Source: Acidimicrobiaceae bacterium (GTDB lineage: Bacteria; Actinomycetota; Acidimicrobiia; Acidimicrobiales; RAAP-2). Taken from it: 64,000 bases of DNA. The DNA is taken from positions 28,020 to 92,019 of the forward strand of contig PLKM01000031.1 of assembly GCA_003141095.1 (NCBI GenBank), in the 5' to 3' direction. Shown here piece after piece: positions 25,952-32,809 of this stretch (position 1 is its first letter; every line of letters starts with the position of its first letter). The notes below the pieces were generated by a model. The model did not search any database. It saw nothing but the letters and a program-made list of their open reading frames with translations, and was not told the origin of the DNA. The position numbers were made by a program, and so were the translations under genes.

Positions 25952-27181
25952 TCAGTCCACCAGAGCCTGGTACACCAGCCGTTGTAGTTCCCGGCGAATC
26001 GGATAGGTACTGCTCGGAAGCAACTGCGTGAAGAAGCCAACGGTCAGGTCCTCGACGGGGTCGACCCAGAAGGCCGTCGACGCCGCGCCACCCCACGCGA
26101 AACTCCCTTCAGAGGTGAGACTCTTGTTCGCTACGCGGTTCGTCACGACCGAGAAGCCGAGCCCGAAGCCAATTCCGGCGAAGTCCGTCTCGGCGAACAA
26201 GCCAGTCGCGAACGCCTCGAGGTCAAGATTTCCCGGCAGGTGATTCTGCGTCATCAGTTCGAGCGTGCGGCTCGACACCAAACGAACACCATCCAGCTCT
26301 CCTGCGCCGAGCAACATCTTCATGAATCGGTTGTAGTCGTGCGCGGTGGAGAGGAGACCTCCTCCGCCGCTGAGCAGTTGCGGTGGGTGCATCGCACTCT
26401 CCGCCCAGGCTTCGTTCGCAACGGCACTGCCTTTATGTGGCATGTACAGCATGGAGAGACGATCACGATCCCCTTCGCCACACTGCCAGTCGGTCTCGTT
26501 CATTCCCAACGGGGCGAGGATCCGTTCGCGAAAGAACACGTCGAGGGACTGTCCGCTCCAAATCTCGACGAGTCGACCGAGTACATCGGTGGCCACCGAG
26601 TAGTTCCAGGCGCTTCCGGGCTGAAAGACCAATGGGCTCGTGCACGCGTCGTGGACCAGCTGCTCCAGGTCAGCGCCCTTCGCGTATCCCCATTCGTAAC
26701 CCTTGGCTCGATAGATCGCGTCCACCGGGTGCGTGTTCTGAAAGCCGTAGGTCAGTCCGCTCGTGTGCGACAACAGGTGGTGGATTCGAACCGGTTCGGC
26801 GGCGGGCACCGTCGTTGGGGCCGCCGGAGGACCCGAAAGGTACACGCGCGGGTTTTGCAGTTCTTCAATCCACTTTCCGGCGTCATCAGTCAGATCGAAG
26901 AGTCCCTCCTCGTAGAGCATCATCACGGCGATCGACGTAATCGGCTTGGTCATTGAATACATGCGCCAGATGGTGTCGTCGGTTACTTCGAGCCCCTTCT
27001 CGCGGTTGCGATGTCCCGCCTTGCCGGTCCAGACCAGTTCTCCGCCTCGCGATACCGTCGCGAGCCACCCCGCCAAACGCCGATCCGCGATGTAAGCGTC
27101 GAAGTGGGTCTGGATTCTCTCCAGGCGCGTGGGATCAAGGCCCATCTCCCACGCATCAACTCGAATTTCTAGCGACGACAT
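25952..27181 (-). CDS. Serine hydrolase / esterase of the beta-lactamase (class C-like) family
   Basis: 409 residues from the ATG at 27181, with GGAGG five bases upstream. The S-x-x-K nucleophile motif is YSMTKPITS, the second motif is WNYSVATD (Y-S-V in place of Y-x-N), with HLLSHTSGLTYGF and a C-terminal GFSVVTNRV and WGGAASTAFWVDP. There is no signal peptide, so a cytosolic esterase (EstB-like) is more likely than a true beta-lactamase. It separates cinA from recA, which are often adjacent in actinobacteria. Confidence 0.87.
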   Translation of the reverse strand: MSSLEIRVDAWEMGLDPTRLERIQTHFDAYIADRRLAGWLATVSRGGELVWTGKAGHRNREKGLEVTDDTIWRMYSMTKPITSIAVMMLYEEGLFDLTDDAGKWIEELQNPRVYLSGPPAAPTTVPAAEPVRIHHLLSHTSGLTYGFQNTHPVDAIYRAKGYEWGYAKGADLEQLVHDACTSPLVFQPGSAWNYSVATDVLGRLVEIWSGQSLDVFFRERILAPLGMNETDWQCGEGDRDRLSMLYMPHKGSAVANEAWAESAMHPPQLLSGGGGLLSTAHDYNRFMKMLLGAGELDGVRLVSSRTLELMTQNHLPGNLDLEAFATGLFAETDFAGIGFGLGFSVVTNRVANKSLTSEGSFAWGGAASTAFWVDPVEDLTVGFFTQLLPSSTYPIRRELQRLVYQALVD

Positions 27182-27229
27182 ATCCACCTCCGGTTGCCCT
27201 GAGTCGAGACTACGTGAGAAGCGAGCGGG

Positions 27230-28489
27230 CTAACTCAGTCTGTCGAGGGCCCGACGAAGAGCGTCGAGGGCGCTGATGGCGCTATAGCTTCTAATCCTCG
27301 GGCGGTCTCCCGGCAGGCGCAGGGCCACCTCTTCAACGTCATCACCAATGGCGATCCCCACGAAGACCGTGCCGGCGGGCTGGCCATCTTGTTCTTCGGG
27401 CCCCGCGACGCCGGTCACACTGAGTCCGATGTCCGAACCCAGCACCCGACGAACGCCCACGGCCATGGCTCTGGCGGCGTCGCCACTCACCACCGGCCCG
27501 CGCGGTACGCCCAGGAGATCGAACTTCACCTCGGAGGCGTAGCTGACGACGCCGCCGCGGAACCACCTCGAGGCGCCCGCGATGTTGACGAGGCGACTGG
27601 CGATCAGCCCGCCGGTCACTGACTCCGCCACCCCTAAGGTCAGGCCCCGCTGGAGAAGTCGCGTGGCAATGGCGTCCTCCATCGACTCGTCATCGACGCC
27701 GAAGATGATGTCGCCGAGTCGGTCGTTGACGAGGAGGCGCACCTGACGCTCCTCGTTCTCGAGCAACGTCCGGGCGTGCTGGGCGTCGTCGCCGCGCGCG
27801 GTCACTCGAACCTTGATCCCCTCGATCCCCGAGGCGAGAAAGGCGATCGTGACGCGGCCGTCGTCGCTCAGCGCTTCAAAACGCTCACCTATCGCCTCGG
27901 CGAGGGCTGATTCGCTCGCTCCCCACGTGCGCAGCACCCGACTCGTGATCACCGAGGTCCGCCCGCCAGCGCGCTCGCGAGCCAAGAGGTCGGGCAAGAT
28001 AGCGCGCTCGAACATGTCAGCCATCTCATAAGGCACGCCCGGCACCGCGTAGACCACTTTTTGGCCCACCGGGCAGATCAGTCCCGGCGCGGTGCCTCTG
28101 GTCTGGGCGATGATCGACGCCCCTCGAGGAACGTCGGCTTGGAGCAAGTTGTTGTCGGGCATCGTACGGCCACGACTGCCGAACATTTTGCGGATCGCGT
28201 CCACGATCTCTTCGCGGCGTTCGAGCGGAACGTTCATCACCTCGGCGAGCGCCGCGCGCGTGATGTCGTCCTGGGTGGGGCCCAACCCTCCGCACACAAT
28301 GACGGCGTCGCTGCGGGCGAGGGCCGTTCGAAAAGCCAGCACAATTCGCTCGTGATTGTCACCCACGTGCTGGTGAAAGTGCGAGGCGATTCCATTCGCG
28401 GCCAACTGCTCGCCCAGCCACTGCGAGTTGGTGTCGGGGATCTGCCCGAGCAACAACTCTGTACCGACCGCAACTATTTCAACTCGCAC
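27230..28489 (-). CDS. cinA: CinA: competence/damage-inducible protein, NMN amidohydrolase
   Basis: 419 residues from the GTG at 28489 (VRVEIVAVGTELLLGQ), overlapping the pgsA stop by 11 bases. N-terminal molybdopterin-binding-like (COG1058) domain with VIVCGGLGPTQDDITR, and C-terminal NMN deamidase (PncC) domain with LGVAESVTGGLIASRLVNIAGAS (core AESVTGGL) and SVTGVAGPEEQDGQPAGTVFVG (core GVAGPEEQDG). It recycles NMN formed by DNA ligase and removes damaged pyridine nucleotides. Operon rimO-pgsA-cinA. Confidence 0.93.
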   Translation of the reverse strand: MRVEIVAVGTELLLGQIPDTNSQWLGEQLAANGIASHFHQHVGDNHERIVLAFRTALARSDAVIVCGGLGPTQDDITRAALAEVMNVPLERREEIVDAIRKMFGSRGRTMPDNNLLQADVPRGASIIAQTRGTAPGLICPVGQKVVYAVPGVPYEMADMFERAILPDLLARERAGGRTSVITSRVLRTWGASESALAEAIGERFEALSDDGRVTIAFLASGIEGIKVRVTARGDDAQHARTLLENEERQVRLLVNDRLGDIIFGVDDESMEDAIATRLLQRGLTLGVAESVTGGLIASRLVNIAGASRWFRGGVVSYASEVKFDLLGVPRGPVVSGDAARAMAVGVRRVLGSDIGLSVTGVAGPEEQDGQPAGTVFVGIAIGDDVEEVALRLPGDRPRIRSYSAISALDALRRALDRLS

Positions 28490-29054
28490 TCGCCAAGACC
28501 TTCTTGCCGTCAACGTAGTAGCGCCATCCGGTGTAGATCGTCATGACCGCCGCCACCCAGATTGTGGTGACGCCGATCCACTGGTGATGCGCGGTGAGCG
28601 GCAGCACGCAGAAGGCGATGGCCCAGTCCTGGACGAAGGTCTTCCACTTGGCGATCCGGCTCGCGGGAATTGATACACCCTTCTTGGCCGCCTTCGAGCG
28701 GTACACGCTCATCCAGATCTCGCGCAGCGTGATGATGACCGCCGGAACGATGAAACTCTTCAGGCCGTGGGGCTGCGAGATAATGAGCGCGTAAAGTCCC
28801 CCGAGCACGATGACCTTGTCGGCGAGAGGATCGAGAAACGCTCCCGACGTGGTGGTGCCGTGACGACGGGCCACGATGCCGTCGAAGTAGTCCGACGCCG
28901 CCGCGACAAAACCAACCAGTGAGGTCCACCACGAAATGCGGTCGACCACGATCATGTAGATGAAGAGCGGTGAGACGAGCAGGCGGAACGCCGTCATCAG
29001 ATTCGCCGGCGTGAGCAGCGCGGACTCGCCGTAGGTGCGCTCATCGGTTCTCAT
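28479..29054 (-). CDS. pgsA: CDP-diacylglycerol-glycerol-3-phosphate 3-phosphatidyltransferase
   Basis: 191 residues with four to six hydrophobic segments. The CDP-alcohol phosphatidyltransferase signature D-x2-DG-x2-AR-x8-G-x3-D-x3-D reads DYFDGIVARRHGTTTSGAF with LDPLAD following. It makes phosphatidylglycerol phosphate in the membrane. Its ATG overlaps the rimO stop (ATGA). Confidence 0.92.
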   Translation of the reverse strand: MRTDERTYGESALLTPANLMTAFRLLVSPLFIYMIVVDRISWWTSLVGFVAAASDYFDGIVARRHGTTTSGAFLDPLADKVIVLGGLYALIISQPHGLKSFIVPAVIITLREIWMSVYRSKAAKKGVSIPASRIAKWKTFVQDWAIAFCVLPLTAHHQWIGVTTIWVAAVMTIYTGWRYYVDGKKVLASAS

Positions 29055-30361
29055 ACCCGCACCCCCTCCAAGTCCGTTCCGTGGCTCGCCACGATGTCAC
29101 ATTCAACCATCGAGCCCACGCTAAGTGACGAATCAACCATGACGATGCCATCAATTTCTGGGCACTCTCGGACACTACGTCCAACTCCGGGCGAGTCGAT
29201 CAGTAGCCGCTGGCGGGTGCCCACGAGCGCGTCACGGCGCCGGGCGGTGATGGAGTCCTGCAGCTCACTGACCTCACGAAGGCGCTCGAGCGCCAGTTCG
29301 TGCGGCACCTGACCCTCGAGGTCGTTGGCGTAGGTTCCTTCCTCGCGAGAAAAGGTGAAGAATCCAGCCCAGTCTAGTTGCGCCTCTTCGACGAACTCCA
29401 GGAGTTCGCGCTGGTCGTCCTCGCTCTCGCCCGGGTACCCCAGGATGAACGATGAGCGGAACGTTGCGTCGGGATCGGCCGCGCGGATTGCTTCGATTCG
29501 CTCGAGGAACCTGCTCGAGTCACCCCAGCGACGCATGGCGCGAAGCATCGAGCGCGAGGCGTGCTGCAACGAGAGGTCGAAATAGGGGACGCCGGTCTCG
29601 AGGATCGTCTCGATGAGACCACTCGTGAGACCCGAGGGGTAGAGGTACAAGAGACGGACTCGCTCGATCTCGCGGCTCAGTGTCCTCGTAAGGTCGATCA
29701 GCGGTTGCGTCCCTCCCTCGTCGAGCACCTCGACGGCTTCGCCCCTGCCCGCGCGTCGGCGGTCGTGACCCCAACTCGCGAGGTCTTGGGCGATGAGCAC
29801 CAACTCCTTGACGCCGCCTTCAACGAGCGCACGAGCTTCGCTCAGAATCTCATCGGTCGAGCGCGATCGTTGGTCGCCGCGAAAGGACGGGATCGCGCAG
29901 AACCCGCAGCGACGATCGCAGCCCTCGGCAATCTTGACGTACGCCCACGGCGTGCTGGTCTTCGGCCGCGGCAAGTTCAAGAGGTCGAACGAAGGAGTCG
30001 GTCGCTTGCGCAACGTCACCGGCGTCGAGGGCGTCGAGAGGGAGTCGGTCAGACTCTCACCAAAGCCTGCGACGAGGTCGACCTCGGGTAGCGCCGCGGA
30101 GAGCTCGTCGCCGTAACGCTCGGCCATGCATCCGGTGACGACGAGTCGCGCGCCGCGGTGCTTGCGATCAGCGAGTTCCAGCACCGTTTCAATTGATTCT
30201 TCGCGCGCCGCTTCAATGAACGCGCACGTATTGGCAACGACTAAATCTGCCTCTTCGGCGCAGGTCGCGAGGTCGTAGCCCTGGGACTCCAAGAGTCCCG
30301 CCAATTTGTCAGAGTCCACGTGGTTCTTGGGGCATCCCAGTGTCTCGATCCAGTACCGCAA
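29051..30361 (-). CDS. rimO: Ribosomal protein S12 methylthiotransferase RimO
   Basis: 436 residues from the TTG at 30361, giving LRYWIETLGCPKNHVDS, the standard N-terminus. The GAGGAG ribosome site abuts an ATG at 30367 with no spacing but stands six bases from the TTG, so TTG is preferred. UPF0004 domain cysteines in TLGCPKN and VANTCAF plus VVTGCMAER; the radical-SAM cluster motif is GCDRRCGFCAIP; C-terminal TRAM domain. It methylthiolates an Asp of ribosomal protein S12. First gene of rimO-pgsA-cinA. Confidence 0.94.
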   Translation of the reverse strand: MRYWIETLGCPKNHVDSDKLAGLLESQGYDLATCAEEADLVVANTCAFIEAAREESIETVLELADRKHRGARLVVTGCMAERYGDELSAALPEVDLVAGFGESLTDSLSTPSTPVTLRKRPTPSFDLLNLPRPKTSTPWAYVKIAEGCDRRCGFCAIPSFRGDQRSRSTDEILSEARALVEGGVKELVLIAQDLASWGHDRRRAGRGEAVEVLDEGGTQPLIDLTRTLSREIERVRLLYLYPSGLTSGLIETILETGVPYFDLSLQHASRSMLRAMRRWGDSSRFLERIEAIRAADPDATFRSSFILGYPGESEDDQRELLEFVEEAQLDWAGFFTFSREEGTYANDLEGQVPHELALERLREVSELQDSITARRRDALVGTRQRLLIDSPGVGRSVRECPEIDGIVMVDSSLSVGSMVECDIVASHGTDLEGVRV

Positions 30362-30383
30362 GAACATCTCCTCTTTACATGTC

Positions 30384-30410
30384 AACACCGAGCGCTGGGC
30401 GCTCGGTGTT
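30384..30410 (-). terminator. Hairpin between tRNA-Ser and rimO
   Basis: Arms AACACCGAGCG (30384-30394) and CGCTCGGTGTT (30400-30410), 11 bp with a 5-base loop. It lies just after the tRNA 3' end and so probably ends or trims the tRNA transcript. No U-tract is seen. Confidence 0.6.
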
Positions 30411-30411
30411 G

Positions 30412-30506
<95 letters not shown>

Positions 30507-30516
30507 CGGCAGATTT

Positions 30517-30522
30517 ATCTTA
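30517..30522 (-). promoter_or_regulatory. -10 box of tRNA-Ser(GCU)
   Basis: TAAGAT on the minus strand, ten bases before the tRNA 5' end. No clear -35 match. Confidence 0.4.
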
Positions 30523-30873
30523 GTAAATAGGAGTTGGTGGGGGTAATTCTTTTATTTTCCCGAAAAGGACACCCTTGCGCGACGCTCACGCGATGTCTGT
30601 GGCGCCGCTCGGGGAAGTACTGCGGATTGCGTGGTGCGACGAGTCCGGACCACCCGCGACCCATCGATCCACGAAGAGAGCAGACGTTCTCGACGTTTCG
30701 ACGATTTCGCTCACTTTCGGGTGACGACGTTGAAAGACGCTCGCGTCGCGTTTGCTCATAACGCGTCTCATCAGATCGAGTCTCACGAAAATGGAGCACT
30801 GATCGAAACTGGCACACCCGCACAGCTGAGTGCCAACCCAGCGAGAGACGGGGAAGTTGGCTGAGCGAGTGCG
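30523..30873. other. Non-coding stretch of about 350 bases
   Basis: Between tRNA-Ser and the Nudix gene. It is AT-richer near 30530-30560. Several short open frames exist on both strands but none has a start signal or recognisable content. Confidence 0.4.
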
Positions 30874-31338
30874 CTAGGAGGCCTGCGCGTGCAGATCGGG
30901 CAACTGCAGCACGAGGTCGAAGAGTTCCTGGTCGCGGTCCCACGTCAAGAGCTCGCGCACTTGCTCTAGCGGCAACCACACCAATTCGTCGACCTCTTCG
31001 TTGGGAGCGAACTCGCCCTCGTTCACCGACATGAGATAGTACGCAACGATCTTGGGCTTACCCTTGCGGTGCGTGTAGTTCGTCGTGCCGACGAACCTGA
31101 CGACTCGACAGAACATGCCGGTCTCTTCGACGACCTCGCGCAGCGCCGCTTGTTCGAACGTCTCACCCGCGTCGAGTTTGCCCTTGGGGAACGTCCAATC
31201 ACCGCGGGCCTCGCGGTAGATGCACGCGATTTCCACCCGACCGCCCAGAACAAAACGATGCACGATCCCGCCCGCCGCTCGAATGAGATCATTCGGTGCG
31301 TCCTTGGGAATAATCAGTTCACCGCTCAAGAGGTACAC
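30874..31338 (-). CDS. Nudix hydrolase
   Basis: 154 residues from a GTG at 31338. The Nudix box reads GKLDAGETFEQAALREVVEETGM, cited as GKLDAGE...REVVEETG, with the flanking WTFPKGK. Substrate unknown; actinobacterial homologues of this layout (AAGGIVHR, TNYTHRKGKPKIVAYY) hydrolyse nucleoside diphosphate derivatives such as diadenosine polyphosphates or oxidised dNTPs. TACGGT at leaderless spacing precedes the start. Confidence 0.9.
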   Translation of the reverse strand: MYLLSGELIIPKDAPNDLIRAAGGIVHRFVLGGRVEIACIYREARGDWTFPKGKLDAGETFEQAALREVVEETGMFCRVVRFVGTTNYTHRKGKPKIVAYYLMSVNEGEFAPNEEVDELVWLPLEQVRELLTWDRDQELFDLVLQLPDLHAQAS

Positions 31339-31345
31339 GTCGCTA

Positions 31346-31351
31346 ACCGTA
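31346..31351 (-). promoter_or_regulatory. -10 box of the Nudix gene
   Basis: TACGGT on the minus strand, seven bases before the GTG at 31338. Confidence 0.45.
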
Positions 31352-31411
31352 GGGGGAAAGTCATGGCTCTAAATGTCATATCACGAAGAGTTTGCCAAGA
31401 ATTCACCTACG

Positions 31412-31417
31412 TAGAGT
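31412..31417 (+). promoter_or_regulatory. -10 box of the TauE-like gene
   Basis: TAGAGT, then seven bases, then the ATG at 31425. Confidence 0.5.
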
Positions 31418-31424
31418 AGTAAGG

Positions 31425-32192
31425 ATGTTTGCCACCGCTCTTCCACTTTTCTGGCGACTTGCCATCTTTCTTTTGGCGGGTGTCGGAGCGGGCATCGCCA
31501 ACGGCATCGCCGGGGGCGGCACGTTCATAACGTTTCCCACCCTGCTCGCCACTGGCATTCAGGCTCTCCAGGCGAACGTCTCGACCTCGGTCGGCGTGCT
31601 GCCGAGCTATCTGGGCGGCATCAGGGGATTTCGCCATCAGATAGGCGGCCACGCCAAGCTCGTGCGTTCGCTGATTCCGTCGTGCCTCTTGGGCGCGTCG
31701 CTCGGCTGCGTTCTCTTGCTCACGGCATCGCCCGGAACTTTCCGGGCCGTCGTTCCCTGGCTGATCGGCGCCGGGACCCTGCTCTTTGCCCTCGCACCTC
31801 GGATCACGAAACGACTCGCCCATATCGATCACGCCCATCCCGGGCGGCGATGGACTCTCTACATCGGCGTCTTCATCGTCTCGATTTACGGGGGGTATTT
31901 TGGGGCGGGACTCGGAATTTTGCTGCTCGCGATCATGGCCATCACCCTGCCCTTCGAGATGCCAGAGCTTCAGGGGCTGCGCAACCTGCTGTCGCTCATT
32001 ATCAACACTTGTGCCGCGATCATCTTCATATTCCGCGGTCATCTAGCCCTGGACGCGGTGTACATGTTGTTGATTGGCACGTTGATCGGCGGCTGGCTCG
32101 GGACGCTGCTCATCCAGCGTCTTTCACCAAAAGTGGTGCGAATACTCATCATTCTGATCGGAGCCGCCACCACCGTTCGCCTGGCCTGGTGA
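31425..32192 (+). CDS. TauE/SafE-family sulfite/anion permease
   Basis: 255 residues from the ATG at 31425, chosen over the one at 31392 because a TAGAGT box sits at leaderless spacing. Two halves of four hydrophobic helices each. Family motifs: GIANGIAGGGTFITFPTLLA (core GIAGGGTFITFP), ANVSTSVGVLPSYLGG, and the repeat YGGYFGAGLGILLLA. Transports sulfite, sulfonate-derived or other small anions across the membrane. The next gene, DUF4395, often keeps company with sulfur-transfer genes. Confidence 0.88.
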   Translation: MFATALPLFWRLAIFLLAGVGAGIANGIAGGGTFITFPTLLATGIQALQANVSTSVGVLPSYLGGIRGFRHQIGGHAKLVRSLIPSCLLGASLGCVLLLTASPGTFRAVVPWLIGAGTLLFALAPRITKRLAHIDHAHPGRRWTLYIGVFIVSIYGGYFGAGLGILLLAIMAITLPFEMPELQGLRNLLSLIINTCAAIIFIFRGHLALDAVYMLLIGTLIGGWLGTLLIQRLSPKVVRILIILIGAATTVRLAW

Positions 32193-32219
32193 CCAGTGGC
32201 AGAATCTCGATAATTTCAC

Positions 32220-32225
32220 TAAGAT
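32220..32225 (+). promoter_or_regulatory. -10 box of the DUF4395 gene
   Basis: TAAGAT, then seven bases, then the ATG at 32233. Confidence 0.5.
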
Positions 32226-32232
32226 TTATCGA

Positions 32233-32736
32233 ATGAAGAAATTATTCTCATTCCCCAACCCCGTGAACGATGCGTCGGCCCGCACGGTCGCTCTCGGCGT
32301 GGTCACGATGTCGGTGGTCGCCTTTTTCACCAATCAGGCGTGGATTCTCGTCCCCCTGACGTACGGTTTTCTCGCCCGCGTGGCGACGGGTCCCACTCTT
32401 TCCCCACTCGGCCAGTTCGCGGTTCGCGTCTCGGGTCCTCGTATTACGGCGTGGCAGCGCTTCGTGCCGGGCCCGCCCAAGCGTTTCGCCCAAGGCATCG
32501 GTGCGGTGCTCACCGTGGCGGCGACCAGCGTGTGGCTGCTCGACAGCTGGTCGGTGGCTCGCTGGATCTTGCTACCGCTGATAGCTGCGGCGTCGCTCGA
32601 AGGGTTCCTCGGATACTGCCTGGGTTGCACCATCTTTGGCTGGCTCATACGCGCCGGACTCGTGCCCGAGTCAATCTGCGTCGAATGCGGGGATCTCTCC
32701 GCTCGCTACGCCGCGGCGGGCTACCCCCAAAGTTAA
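32233..32736 (+). CDS. DUF4395 membrane protein
   Basis: 167 residues with three to four hydrophobic segments. Matches the DUF4395 pattern: N-terminal PNPVNDASARTVAL, GPTLSPLGQFAV, GPPKRFAQGIGAVL and the C-terminal LEGFLGYCLGC with a later ICVECGD. The conserved cysteines (YCLGC, CVEC) face a possible redox or metal role. Function unknown; in other genomes the family lies near rhodanese or thiosulfate genes, which fits the TauE-like permease 40 bases upstream. Confidence 0.82.
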   Translation: MKKLFSFPNPVNDASARTVALGVVTMSVVAFFTNQAWILVPLTYGFLARVATGPTLSPLGQFAVRVSGPRITAWQRFVPGPPKRFAQGIGAVLTVAATSVWLLDSWSVARWILLPLIAAASLEGFLGYCLGCTIFGWLIRAGLVPESICVECGDLSARYAAAGYPQS

Positions 32737-32797
32737 GAGTTATCTAACAGTTGTGTGAAGATTTTTCTTCACCTCGCCGCGAGGACCCACTCTTTCC

Positions 32798-32803
32798 TAG
32801 GCT
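32798..32803 (+). promoter_or_regulatory. -10 box of the sedolisin gene
   Basis: TAGGCT, then six bases, then the ATG at 32810. Confidence 0.5.
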
Positions 32804-32809
32804 GGAAGA

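Noticed and set aside
25952-27181. Beta-lactamase resistance gene
   Set aside because: No signal peptide and the YxN motif is YSV-like; the family is mostly esterases.
30515-30873. Overlapping open frames on both strands between tRNA-Ser and the Nudix gene
   Set aside because: No start signals, no recognisable domain, and the frames are mutually antisense.
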